IMG/VR virus record: IMGVR_UViG_3300021376_000206 | Coordinates: 1-33,083 of that record | Source: a virus | DNA length: 33,083 nt | Reading direction: 5' to 3' (one strand) | Part shown: positions 1-9,208 of the stretch, piece after piece | Layout: each line of letters opens with the position of its first letter | Position numbering within the stretch: the stretch's first letter is position 1 | Position numbers and translations under genes: made by a program | The notes under the pieces: generated by a model | What the model was told of the DNA's origin: nothing | The model's database searches: none | The model's input: the letters and a program-made list of their open reading frames with translations, nothing else

Positions 1-2
1 TT

Positions 3-1688
3 ATGGGTATTCCGCAAGCCCTTAAACTAATTGAAGGGCCAATTGATGCGTTAGCAAGACTACCGCAACAATCGCTTGTGGCTATGGCACAGCGTAGTCC
101 TAGCCTTCTTAAAGTTTTGCCAATTGTTTTAAACGAAAAAGCTGATGAAGCGCAACGGGCTGCAAATATGGCTGCACTGGCCCAAGGCACTCCTCCGTCA
201 GTTACTGAGCAGAACATGGCAATTAATGCCCAAGCTGAAGCACAACCTATGATGGCTGCTGCACAACCTATGATGCTTCCGGAAAATGTGGGAGTAGCGG
301 CACTTCCTGTTCCTGAAGGTAGCTATGCAGGTGGTGGCATCGTGGCTTTTGATGATGGTGGTGAGGTTCAGCGTTTTCAAGGGCAAGGCCCGTCACTTGT
401 ACAGTCGTCACCTGCAGCTCGAATGATTCCGCGTGGATTTACATTTTTTGATCTTCAAAATATAGGGCCAACAATTAAATCTGGATTTGAAAGTATGTTT
501 CCGCCTGAAGAACTTGAAGCTGTGCGGTTAAGAGATCAAATTCGTTCTGCGTTAGGCGGTAAGGGTGGCCCGTACGGAATGTTTAAAGTTCAAACTGATG
601 CTGAATTTGCGGAAAATAAAGCTTTAGCACAACGATTAAACATAATGCCGTTAGATGAGTTGCGACAAGTTGCAGAAAGATTAAAGACAAAACCAGCTGC
701 AGTAAATTTTGACAGAGATTTTAAAGATACGGATATCGGCGTTTCAACTACGCAACCTGCACCCGCTGCTGGAGGTTCGGATCTTGCAAGACCTAATATG
801 TTTGGGCTTGCTAGTATTCCTAGCTTTGCAAAACCTAATTATTCACTGCTTAAAAGCGAAGCAGAAAATATTGCAGGTGAATTTGCAGGTACTACTCCAA
901 ATGTTCCAACTAATGCGGACGCAACACGAAAAGCTTTAGATATATACGCCGCTGCTAATGTTGATTTTGATTTGTTTAAAAAACAAGCAGAAGCATTAAC
1001 AAAAGAAAAAGCAAACATTAAACTTGATAAAAGGGAAGCAGGTAGCATACGTTTAATTGAAGCAGGTCTTGGTATCCTTGGCGGCGAATCGCCCCACGCT
1101 TTTGTTAATATCGGTAAAGGAGCATCGCCTGCACTTAAAGGTTTGGCTGAAGATCTTAAAGATATTAAAAAACTTGATCGTGAACGTGATAAAGAAATTC
1201 GTAACTTGCAAGTTGCTGAAAATCAATTACGTGCGGGAGTAGGTAAAGATGCGTTCGATATTATTAATAGGGCTGAACAACGTTTAGATACCTTTAACAG
1301 GGAAGATCGTCAACTTAGAGCAAGCATCTTTAATAATTTAATTTCTTCAGAAACTACAAGAGCAGTTGCAGAGTTTAATGCTAAAGCTCAACTAGCTCGT
1401 CCGTCAGACGAACAGCTTCGTCAAGATATGTTCCGTAAAGATCCTGAAGCCTTTAAGCGCTATCAAGAATCTATGCGGCCGGGGTTTGAAACTGCTCAGA
1501 CACAGCGGGACAAGGCTATACTTGAGCAAATTACTAACACACTGCTTACCATGAAAAAAGACGATCCGCAACGTAAGGTGCTTGAAGAGCGGCGTCAACA
1601 AATCATAAATCGGATGAGTGGACAACTTCCCCCTCTGCCAGCTAATGTACAGGCGGTATTTCAGAGACTTGGAATAGCAACCGAATAA
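3..1688 (+). CDS. Putative virion-associated protein with GGGIVAFDDGGEV-type motif
   Basis: This 561-residue protein has no function I can name. Residues 1-55 are helical with many Leu and Pro. Residues 60-100 are rich in Ala, Gln, Met and Pro, with a duplicated QPMMAA/QPMML stretch. A glycine motif, GGGIVAFDDGGEV, follows at about residues 110-122. Similar Gly-rich motifs after a Gln/Pro-rich linker recur in uncharacterised proteins of environmental tailed phages, usually next to giant internal virion proteins. The C-terminal half is charged and helical (K/E/R-rich, about residues 300-500), suggesting coiled coil. Only two bases precede the ATG, so the ribosome binding site is not visible and the true start could lie further upstream. 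The gene ends 4 bases before the 2404-residue gene and is probably co-transcribed with it, which supports a structural role. The assignment to virion genes is inference from neighbour and composition. Confidence 0.6.
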   Translation: MGIPQALKLIEGPIDALARLPQQSLVAMAQRSPSLLKVLPIVLNEKADEAQRAANMAALAQGTPPSVTEQNMAINAQAEAQPMMAAAQPMMLPENVGVAALPVPEGSYAGGGIVAFDDGGEVQRFQGQGPSLVQSSPAARMIPRGFTFFDLQNIGPTIKSGFESMFPPEELEAVRLRDQIRSALGGKGGPYGMFKVQTDAEFAENKALAQRLNIMPLDELRQVAERLKTKPAAVNFDRDFKDTDIGVSTTQPAPAAGGSDLARPNMFGLASIPSFAKPNYSLLKSEAENIAGEFAGTTPNVPTNADATRKALDIYAAANVDFDLFKKQAEALTKEKANIKLDKREAGSIRLIEAGLGILGGESPHAFVNIGKGASPALKGLAEDLKDIKKLDRERDKEIRNLQVAENQLRAGVGKDAFDIINRAEQRLDTFNREDRQLRASIFNNLISSETTRAVAEFNAKAQLARPSDEQLRQDMFRKDPEAFKRYQESMRPGFETAQTQRDKAILEQITNTLLTMKKDDPQRKVLEERRQQIINRMSGQLPPLPANVQAVFQRLGIATE

Positions 1689-1692
1689 TTTT

Positions 1693-4600
1693 ATGGCTAC
1701 CTTAGATCAGCTTTATGGCGCACTGTTAAAAGCAGATGCGGTGGGGGATACTGAAGCTGCTCGGATTTTAGCTCAGTACATACAACAAGTTCGCGGCGGG
1801 ATGCCACAAGCGGCGCCGACTTCAACACCCCCAAAAGAAGATACAGGCTTCTTTGACATGGCTGGCCGCGCTGTTGTGCGTGGTGCTAAGCAAACAGGTA
1901 GTCTTTTAGGAGATGTACTTCCCGCAATGATTGGTCGGGCAGTTGGTGCGGATGAATACGCTGCTCGTCAGATGGCTGAGGCTGAAGAAACACAAAAAGA
2001 GATTGAAGCCAAATACGGCGCTCGGTACAAAGAGTTGTCTGATGTCAAAGGACTTGGTGACGTTTTGCCATTTATTGCTGAAACTGCCCTTGAGCAGATA
2101 CCAAATTTAGCAACCGCTATTATCCCCGGTGTTGGCGGTGCAGTTACAGGTGGTCGGATGGCTGCGGCGCAAGCAGCTGCTAAAGTTAAAGCTAGACAAG
2201 AAGCAGGAGAAACAGTAGCAGAGGAAGCTGCAAAACGATATGGCGCTATAGCTGCCCGTAAAGGGGCCGAGCGTGGTGGTCTGAGCGGTGCATTCCTTGG
2301 TTCTTATGCTCTTAACGCCCCCGAGGTTTTCCAGAATATTTATGAATCAACTAAAGATGAATTCACGGGCGAAGGCCAGATGGAGTTGGGTGCGTCCCTT
2401 TTGGCTGGCTCAGTCTCGGCCGCGCTTGATTCTATTCTCCCCGCATACTTAGTGCGTCAATTTACTCCCGGTATGAAGATGGGAGTTGTAGAACGTATTT
2501 TAGAGAAATCAGGCATGCCCACTGGTGTGGCGCGTGGCGCTACAGCCGGTGTAATTACAGGTGCCGTAACTGAGGCTCCTACTGAGGCTGCACAAGAAGC
2601 AATAAGTATTGCTGCAGAAAAGTTTGTTAATGAGAACGCTGATGTCTGGGGTAGTAAAGACTTTAACCGTTTGGTTGAGTCGTTTGTCCGAGGTGGTGTC
2701 GGCGGCGGTGCTATTACTGGTGTTGCCGGTGGAGTTAAAGGATACATGGATAGACCTCGTGCTCCTGCAAAAGAAACAGGTGTACCTGGAGACAATGCGA
2801 TAACTCAAATAGATAAGGGAGAAGTTGAAGGCGAGGCACCACCTGCACCTACACCTCCAACTCAAGGTCAAGAGCCAGCAAAAGTTGCAAAAACTACAGA
2901 ATTAATAAAGCAAACACCTGCTGTGTCACCTGAAAACTTAGAGCGAGCTCAAGAACTAAAAGCCCAAGTCGCCCAGATTGACAGAGAAATCCGCCAGCTG
3001 CAGAAGGCTGGCACCGATGAAGCCACGTTGACCGCTTGGTACACAGCCCGCGATGAGTTGGCTGCACAAGAACGTGCCTTACGCCGAGGCGAGGGTGAAG
3101 AAGGAATTGTTGCTAGGGCCGCATCAATTGAAAAAACAACATCGCAAGGATTAGCTTTTACACCTATTAAACCTCTTTCTGAATTTAAAGATTTACCTAC
3201 TGAATCATTAAAAGTTGAAGGATTTGGGGTTAGTGCGCAACTTACTCGTGATACAAAACGTGAACCTAATGTTTGGAAAGTAAGTGGAGTACGTGCAGAA
3301 ACTCCGGGTAAGGGGCAGGGGACTCAATTTGGACAAGCACTTACAGATTGGGCAGATCAAAATGGGGCTACACTACAGTTAGTAGCTGCAGCGAATAAAG
3401 TAGATAAACAACAAGGGCTTGTTAATTTTTACGAAAGCCTTGGATTTGAACCTACTGCAGAATCTAAAGAACGCGCAGATATGGGGTTGTCGTATAGCTC
3501 TTTAATACGATACCCCAAAACTCCATCGGAATCATCTACGGTTCTCCGTGCCTCCAGTGCTCGTGATGAAGCCCTGCGTATGGCAGGTTTGTCTGAAGAA
3601 GATATTCAAGATCGGCGAGAAAAATTTGGAGAGCCCGGTGTTTCTTACAAAGTCACACCTGATGAATCGCGGATAACAGTAACTAATCTAGTTGATGCAG
3701 GGGTTTACGGCACCGAAGCAGAAAATATTGTTAACGAAATTAAAAAAGGTCGTGTCTCTGGGAAGACCAAGTATATTCTGAGCAAAGTATCTTCTGGGAT
3801 GGTGGAGTTTCCTGATGGCTGGCGGGTGCCGACTGACCAAGACTATCAGTCTGCCAATGACTTTACAAAGGCTAAGTTTGACCGGGCTAAGCAATTAGGT
3901 GCAGGAGCATCGCAGGCTTCTCTTTTTCGTGCCCAGCAAATAGGTCTTGACCTGGCTCCGGCTACAGAAGAAACCCAGCGAGAGTTTATATCTCCAATTG
4001 CTGAGAGCGAGCGTGAATTTGCATTGACTGCCCCTGAAGGTACAGCACCTCCGCGAAGTCAGATTGAGACTGAAGAAGCGCCTGCAGCTGCTCCGATGAA
4101 TTTAGTTGATGAATACAATATCAACCGGCTTGAGGACATGTTTAATAATCTACAGCCAACTGTAGAAGCAACATCGGGCATAAAAAATTACAAATCTGCA
4201 ATTAAAAACTTTATTGACGAAATTAATGAATATCTTGGAGGCCCGCGAGAGCAGCGCGTTGAAAACCTCAAAACTATTAACTCTTTCTTTAATAGTCTGG
4301 GCACTACAAGTGATCCTCAGCAAGCGGCAAATCTTGCCAGAGATTTAAAAGGTAAGACTACGGAGCAGCAAGCAGAAATCCTTAGAAACCGTACTAAGAT
4401 GCCAAATATCACCACGCCGACTGGGCTGGGTGAGCTACGCAAGCAGTTCCAAGACTTTATGGAGCAGCAGAGTCTAGCTAAGGTCGGCACGTTCCCAGCA
4501 GCGGCTGCTACTAGGACATTCGGTTCAGATATCTTTGTACCTGCAGAAGTTGCCAATATATTAAGAGTGCTAAGGCAAAAACCTGCCAAGTCGTTATCGC

Positions 4601-7600
4601 CTGAAGAAAAAGCCTTTATGGCTTATATGAGTAAGTTTAAGTATGGATTGGCTATGCGCTCGGCTGCTTATGATTTAGCCGAAAATGTTCCTATGGGGAC
4701 TATGTTTTCTGGACAAGGCGCAAAAAATGCAACTTTATTTAAAAAGTTTGTTGATAAAAACTTCCCACCTTTAATTGCCGACGCATTTAACGGCGCAGTT
4801 GATGAGTACAAGAACAGATCAAAATACCTAGCAGAACAGTTTGAAAAATTAAAGCAAGCCCGGACTCGTCGCCAAGAATACATGCGGAAAGAAAAGACGG
4901 AAAGAAAAGAAACTGTTGAGGAGTTTGCTAAGGAAGAAGCTGAGAAAAAAGCAAAAGAACAAACTGACCTTAAAGCAAAATATGCTAAAGAGATAAAAGC
5001 TCTTGAAGAGGCTAAAAAAGGCGAAGGTTTATTTAAAACTTTTTTCAAAGCTGGTACCCCTGCAAGTAACTTTAAACCTTTACATCCAGCTGTTGAAGAC
5101 AAGATTTCCAACAACGATGTTGACGGTGCGCTTGAACTAATTGAAAACTTCCCTGATTCCATGTATTGGAAGCTGCTGGCTAAGCGGTTGCGTGCAGCAA
5201 ATATTACTGCAAGTATTAGGTTTGACGAACAAGAACGATTGATGCGCTATGAAGTAAGCAAAATTAAACTTACTGTAGATGCATTGCTCAACAACATTTA
5301 TGCCACTTATCCAGAAGTTTTTAATCTTTACATTGCTCCAGCAATCAATGAAGTCGGTGAAATTGATATTAGGCGTTTTGCTGAAGGGCTTAAAACTATT
5401 AAAAACAACAAACTAATTAGCGAAAAAGGCATTAAAAGTCGTGTGTTTGAACGAACTTTTGATGTATACACAGACGCAGTATCTTCTTTAGATGCACCTG
5501 GATTTTACATGGCCGACAACAAAATGGAAGCCATAAATCTTAATCGCTCAGCTAATGGTAATTCGTATTATGCTTTTTTTCACGAGTTAATACATGCTGC
5601 AACATCTTTAGCAATCAAGAACCCAAGTAGACTAAATCCCGCACAGAAAGAAGCGTTAAAAAATCTTGAGGCTTTATATAAAGAAGCCACTGCTACGTAC
5701 CCAGCTGTGTCAGTGTATGGGTTTCAAAATCTAGATGAGTTCATTGCAGAAGCATTTTCAAACGTAGAATTCCAACGGCTTTTGTCCAGCATACCTTACA
5801 AAACTACTGAGTCTTCGCTGTGGTCTAAGTTTATTCAGTATGTACGCAGACTTTTAGGTGGTAAAGACACGGCTTTGTTTGGAACGTTAGCAAATGCTGA
5901 CATTTTAATGAGTGCAACACAAGTACGGGGCTCCGACTTAAATAAATACAGCGGCACGTTAAAAGCTACGGCTATACCAACTACTAACTATAAAACAGCT
6001 CCGGATGTAAAACTTTCTCAAGCGTGGTTAGATATATTACCTGATCGTTTAGAGTGGAATGCTGCAAAAGAAGGTGTTGGCAGACTACTTGAAAACGTAA
6101 CTGATACAACTCGTAAGTATTTTCTTGGAGCATTTACACTTCGGCAACTGCAAGACTTAATCGGCACTCGATTAGGTGGCACGGCTTCAGGCTTTATTAA
6201 TACGATTGAAAACATGCTTGAGGACCACAACCGGATAATTAATGAAGCTAAAGATGTTACAGACCTATGGACAAATTTAACCCCAACAGAAAATGATAAT
6301 GTATCTACATTAATGTTAGATTCAACATTACGATTTATTGATCCAGCTACACAACCGGGAAAAGATTTTGACTTAGACCAGCGTTGGAACGCTTTATCTG
6401 ATGACGCTAAAACTGTTTATCGTAAAGTACGTGATTTTTATGAACAACGCATTATTGAATACAAGCAGACATTATTAGATAACATAGAAATGTCTTTGGT
6501 TTCTAAAAATACGCCAGCACAAGAAATTAAAGAAAAGCTAGCAGCAATTTCACAAGAGTTTGATAAAGATAGTATTAAACCATATTTTCCTATACGTCGT
6601 TTTGGTCCTTACTGGCTACAGGTAGGCGAAGGTAAAACTAAAGAATTTATGATGTTTGATTCTGCTGCAGCACGTAACGCTGCTAGAAGAATGGTTGAAG
6701 AAGAGATAAATACGGGTAAAAGAAAACGTCAAACTATATATGAAGGTAATAGTCTTCGAGATATTCGATTACAAAATTTACAAGATATAGACACATTACA
6801 ACGTATTGAAGCAATCGTTGATGAAGCCGCTGTTGACGATCCAATTATGAAAAGCACATATGTAGGTTTTGACAAAAAGATTGATTACCTACGAGAAGCT
6901 ATTAAAGACAGCGTTGAAGAACTTTATCTAATGACATTGCCCAGCAAGAGCATTCGTAAAAATTTCATAACTCGTAAAGGTATAGCAGGTGCTTCTAAAG
7001 ATATGCTACGAGCTTTTTCTGAGACTTCATCTCGGATGGCATATCAACACGCCCGATTTAAGCATTCTAGAACAATGTTTGAGCAATTAGGTGCCGCTCG
7101 AGAAATTCAAAAGAGCAATACTAAAGAAGGCAAACCTAATACTAAAGTTGATCTTGATTATATAAACGAGTTAGAAAAACGACTTGAATATGTAATGAAC
7201 CCAAGCAATACAGGAACATTACCAACTATTCTTTCTAACGTGTCTTTTATTTGGTATCTGACAGCCCCCGCTTCTGCACTTGTTAACATGTTGGGCGTGC
7301 CAGCTATTGGCTTCCCTGTGCTTGCGGCTCGGTTTGGTAAAGGTAAATCTGCTGCTACTTTGGCTTCATACGGCAAACGATTTATTAGCGCTGGATTTAA
7401 AGACGCAAATGGTAAGTTTTCTATGCCATCACTTAGCACAACAAATCTGTCGCTTGAAGAACGTGCTGCCTATGATATATTTACAGCAAGCGGTTTAATT
7501 GATATCACTCAGGCTTATGATTTAGCAGGATTAGCTGAGTCGCCATCTAATATGTACACCGGCAAAATGAGCACAATCATGCGCTGGTCAAGTTATATGT

Positions 7601-8907
7601 TTCATCACGCTGAGCGGTTTAACCGTGAAGTTGTTGCCATGAGTGCGTTTCGGATGGCATATGACAAGGCAAAAACTGCTGGACTACCAAATAGAGTAGC
7701 TTTTCAAAAAGCAATCAACGAAGCCAAAGATCTTACTTATCGGTCAATGTTTGACTACTCAACGTTAAACAAGCCTAGGTATTTGCAAAACGCTTACGCC
7801 AAAGTTATTTTGCAATTTAAGCAGTTTCCGCAGCACATGACTTTTTTGTTAGCTCACAGTGCGTTTCTATGGTTTTCACCGCAAAATGCTGAGCTTAAAG
7901 CTGAAGTGCGAGAGTCTATTGTTACCGAACGTTTGCAGCTTGGTTTACCCCCACTTACAGATGAAGCAAAACTAAACAAAATGGTGGACGAAGAGGTAAA
8001 ACGTATCGCTAAAGAAGGCCGAGATCGCGTCCTTGGAACTTTAGGCATGACGTTTTTATTTGCCGGAGCTACGGGGTTACCTTTATTTTCAGTCGGAGCA
8101 ACAGTAATTGAAGCGGTTCATGCTGCATTTTCAGATGATGACGAGCCACCCCTTGATTTTGAAAATTGGTTTAAAAACTGGATGGCGACTACATTTGGCA
8201 ACTTCTGGGGAGACTCTATATCTAGGGGTGTCATCACACAGGCTACAGGAATGAACTTTGCTGATCGTATGAGCCTTAATGATTTGTGGTTCCGTGATGC
8301 CCGCAAGAGTCAAGACGAAGTTACTGCTTTTCAAAATATGATCATTAACTTGCTTGGCCCAACTGCATCTCTTGCAGTAAGTGGCGTTGAAGCTCTAAAA
8401 CTTTATAACGATGGGCATTACTATCGCGGTGCAGAAAAAGCATTGCCAGCATTTTTAAAGCAACCTTTAGTAGGGGCACGGTACGCTACTGAGGGAGCAC
8501 TAACTTTAAAAGGTGATGAGCTTGTATCTGGATCTGAATTAAGTGCTAAAGATGCTTTGGCTCAGTCTTTAGGCTTTGCACCTGAAAAGGTTTCTCAGCG
8601 TCAAAAAGCCAACATTGAAATGAAAACCGCCGAGCAAGAAATCCTTACTAAGCGTCAAGACTTGTACAACGCTTTCTTCATGGGTGTTGATACTAGCGAT
8701 GATGATCTGATAGACCGAGTGTTAGAGAAGATTGCTAAATTTAATCGTATGTATCCAGGACGTGCAATTACGGCAGAAGGATTACAAAAGTCTATTAAGA
8801 ACCGTTATAAAGCCCGTGCTTTAGCTGAAATTACAGGCGGTATTCCCATTGATAAAAAGTTGATGGCCGACCTCATGGAAATGGGGTATTACGGAGACTT
8901 AGACTAA
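1693..8907 (+). CDS. Giant polyvalent internal virion protein (GNAT-like, HExxH and PLxRFG signatures)
   Basis: This 2404-residue protein looks like the giant polyvalent proteins that some podovirus-like phages carry in the capsid and inject with DNA. Residues 100-350 are Ala/Gly-rich and weakly hydrophobic. A GNAT-like segment spans about 500-610: GKGQGTQFG at 539-547 matches the acetyl-CoA loop, and NFYESLGFEP follows at 578-587. A charged coiled coil covers about 1040-1112. A zinc metallopeptidase signature HELIH sits at 1297-1301, and LDEFIAEAF from 1347 offers a Glu third ligand (E1349 or E1353). The motif PIRRFG at 1633-1638 matches the PLxRFG signature of large polyvalent proteins. Hydrophobic stretches near 1845-1880 and 2116-2146 could enter membranes. 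The reading frame is intact over 7.2 kb. Virion location and injection are inferred from family architecture. The enzyme activities are predicted from motifs only. Confidence 0.75.
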   Translation: MATLDQLYGALLKADAVGDTEAARILAQYIQQVRGGMPQAAPTSTPPKEDTGFFDMAGRAVVRGAKQTGSLLGDVLPAMIGRAVGADEYAARQMAEAEETQKEIEAKYGARYKELSDVKGLGDVLPFIAETALEQIPNLATAIIPGVGGAVTGGRMAAAQAAAKVKARQEAGETVAEEAAKRYGAIAARKGAERGGLSGAFLGSYALNAPEVFQNIYESTKDEFTGEGQMELGASLLAGSVSAALDSILPAYLVRQFTPGMKMGVVERILEKSGMPTGVARGATAGVITGAVTEAPTEAAQEAISIAAEKFVNENADVWGSKDFNRLVESFVRGGVGGGAITGVAGGVKGYMDRPRAPAKETGVPGDNAITQIDKGEVEGEAPPAPTPPTQGQEPAKVAKTTELIKQTPAVSPENLERAQELKAQVAQIDREIRQLQKAGTDEATLTAWYTARDELAAQERALRRGEGEEGIVARAASIEKTTSQGLAFTPIKPLSEFKDLPTESLKVEGFGVSAQLTRDTKREPNVWKVSGVRAETPGKGQGTQFGQALTDWADQNGATLQLVAAANKVDKQQGLVNFYESLGFEPTAESKERADMGLSYSSLIRYPKTPSESSTVLRASSARDEALRMAGLSEEDIQDRREKFGEPGVSYKVTPDESRITVTNLVDAGVYGTEAENIVNEIKKGRVSGKTKYILSKVSSGMVEFPDGWRVPTDQDYQSANDFTKAKFDRAKQLGAGASQASLFRAQQIGLDLAPATEETQREFISPIAESEREFALTAPEGTAPPRSQIETEEAPAAAPMNLVDEYNINRLEDMFNNLQPTVEATSGIKNYKSAIKNFIDEINEYLGGPREQRVENLKTINSFFNSLGTTSDPQQAANLARDLKGKTTEQQAEILRNRTKMPNITTPTGLGELRKQFQDFMEQQSLAKVGTFPAAAATRTFGSDIFVPAEVANILRVLRQKPAKSLSPEEKAFMAYMSKFKYGLAMRSAAYDLAENVPMGTMFSGQGAKNATLFKKFVDKNFPPLIADAFNGAVDEYKNRSKYLAEQFEKLKQARTRRQEYMRKEKTERKETVEEFAKEEAEKKAKEQTDLKAKYAKEIKALEEAKKGEGLFKTFFKAGTPASNFKPLHPAVEDKISNNDVDGALELIENFPDSMYWKLLAKRLRAANITASIRFDEQERLMRYEVSKIKLTVDALLNNIYATYPEVFNLYIAPAINEVGEIDIRRFAEGLKTIKNNKLISEKGIKSRVFERTFDVYTDAVSSLDAPGFYMADNKMEAINLNRSANGNSYYAFFHELIHAATSLAIKNPSRLNPAQKEALKNLEALYKEATATYPAVSVYGFQNLDEFIAEAFSNVEFQRLLSSIPYKTTESSLWSKFIQYVRRLLGGKDTALFGTLANADILMSATQVRGSDLNKYSGTLKATAIPTTNYKTAPDVKLSQAWLDILPDRLEWNAAKEGVGRLLENVTDTTRKYFLGAFTLRQLQDLIGTRLGGTASGFINTIENMLEDHNRIINEAKDVTDLWTNLTPTENDNVSTLMLDSTLRFIDPATQPGKDFDLDQRWNALSDDAKTVYRKVRDFYEQRIIEYKQTLLDNIEMSLVSKNTPAQEIKEKLAAISQEFDKDSIKPYFPIRRFGPYWLQVGEGKTKEFMMFDSAAARNAARRMVEEEINTGKRKRQTIYEGNSLRDIRLQNLQDIDTLQRIEAIVDEAAVDDPIMKSTYVGFDKKIDYLREAIKDSVEELYLMTLPSKSIRKNFITRKGIAGASKDMLRAFSETSSRMAYQHARFKHSRTMFEQLGAAREIQKSNTKEGKPNTKVDLDYINELEKRLEYVMNPSNTGTLPTILSNVSFIWYLTAPASALVNMLGVPAIGFPVLAARFGKGKSAATLASYGKRFISAGFKDANGKFSMPSLSTTNLSLEERAAYDIFTASGLIDITQAYDLAGLAESPSNMYTGKMSTIMRWSSYMFHHAERFNREVVAMSAFRMAYDKAKTAGLPNRVAFQKAINEAKDLTYRSMFDYSTLNKPRYLQNAYAKVILQFKQFPQHMTFLLAHSAFLWFSPQNAELKAEVRESIVTERLQLGLPPLTDEAKLNKMVDEEVKRIAKEGRDRVLGTLGMTFLFAGATGLPLFSVGATVIEAVHAAFSDDDEPPLDFENWFKNWMATTFGNFWGDSISRGVITQATGMNFADRMSLNDLWFRDARKSQDEVTAFQNMIINLLGPTASLAVSGVEALKLYNDGHYYRGAEKALPAFLKQPLVGARYATEGALTLKGDELVSGSELSAKDALAQSLGFAPEKVSQRQKANIEMKTAEQEILTKRQDLYNAFFMGVDTSDDDLIDRVLEKIAKFNRMYPGRAITAEGLQKSIKNRYKARALAEITGGIPIDKKLMADLMEMGYYGDLD

Positions 8908-8913
8908 AAAAGA

Positions 8914-8932
8914 CCCCCGCACTAGGCGGGGG
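8914..8932 (-). terminator. Rho-independent terminator of the leftward genes at the convergent junction
   Basis: A 7-bp GC stem (CCCCCGC paired with GCGGGGG, loop ACTAG) lies just past the stop codon of the giant gene. Read leftward, the stem is followed by TC and then six T residues, the classic intrinsic terminator form. Read rightward there is no T tract, so it mainly ends the leftward replication transcript, although the stem could also protect the 3' end of the rightward mRNA. Confidence 0.8.
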
Positions 8933-8935
8933 CAA

Positions 8936-9017
8936 GGTTGAAGGAATCCAACCACCAAGAGGAGTGCCATGGGCACCGACAGCAAGGAGGTGCTGTCAGG
9001 GCGGAGTTTACTACCCT
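8936..9017 (+). other. Run of small hairpins displaying GGA motifs
   Basis: Rightward RNA from this stretch can form four short hairpins in a row. They are GGTTG/CAACC (8936-8953, loop AAGGAATC), GTGCC/GGCAC (8964-8976, loop ATG), GACAGC/GCTGTC (8978-8997, loop AAGGAGGT) and AGGG/CCCT (8998-9017). GGA occurs in the loops of the first, third and fourth, and in the linker before the second. The layout resembles RNAs that bind CsrA/RsmA, but the stems are short and no rightward terminator follows. It overlaps the 3' end of the convergent gene by 7 bases. A functional RNA here is only a hypothesis. Confidence 0.3.
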
Positions 9018-9208
9018 AATCTCCACACGCGCAAGCCTTTAATACCATTCTCTACTACACCTTTCATTTCTATAGAATAGCGCAATCTTTTAGCCACTAG
9101 CTTTACCTCTCTTTTAGCCTCTTCTAAATCTAAGCAAGGGATAAAGAATGTTCTCCCCGGCTTAAATTTGGCCCAGTCAATTTCAAAACTAATCCCGTGA
9201 ACCTTCAT
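9011..9208 (-). CDS. Small conserved-looking hypothetical protein (65 aa)
   Basis: This is the last gene of the leftward replication operon. The product is a basic 65-residue protein with a plausible alternating strand-helix-strand layout: FEIDWAKFKPGRTFFIP, then a Leu/Glu/Lys helix, then RVWRL at the end. Small proteins of this shape with a stretch like TFFIPCLDL occur as uncharacterised genes in aquatic phages, but I cannot name a function. The ATG overlaps the 3' end of the primase-helicase gene by 20 bases in another frame and lacks a clear Shine-Dalgarno sequence, so translation is probably coupled to that gene. The terminator at 8914-8932 lies downstream. Confidence 0.65.
   Translation of the reverse strand: MKVHGISFEIDWAKFKPGRTFFIPCLDLEEAKREVKLVAKRLRYSIEMKGVVENGIKGLRVWRLG

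Noticed and set aside
2457-2871. Minus-strand frames of 112 and 120 residues inside the giant gene
   Set aside because: Shadows of the giant reading frame, without ribosome binding sites or domain patterns.
4668-5162. 164-residue minus-strand frame rich in Ser, Leu and Phe
   Set aside because: It is the antisense of the charged coiled-coil region of the giant protein (Lys/Glu codons read backwards give Phe/Leu/Ser). No start signals.
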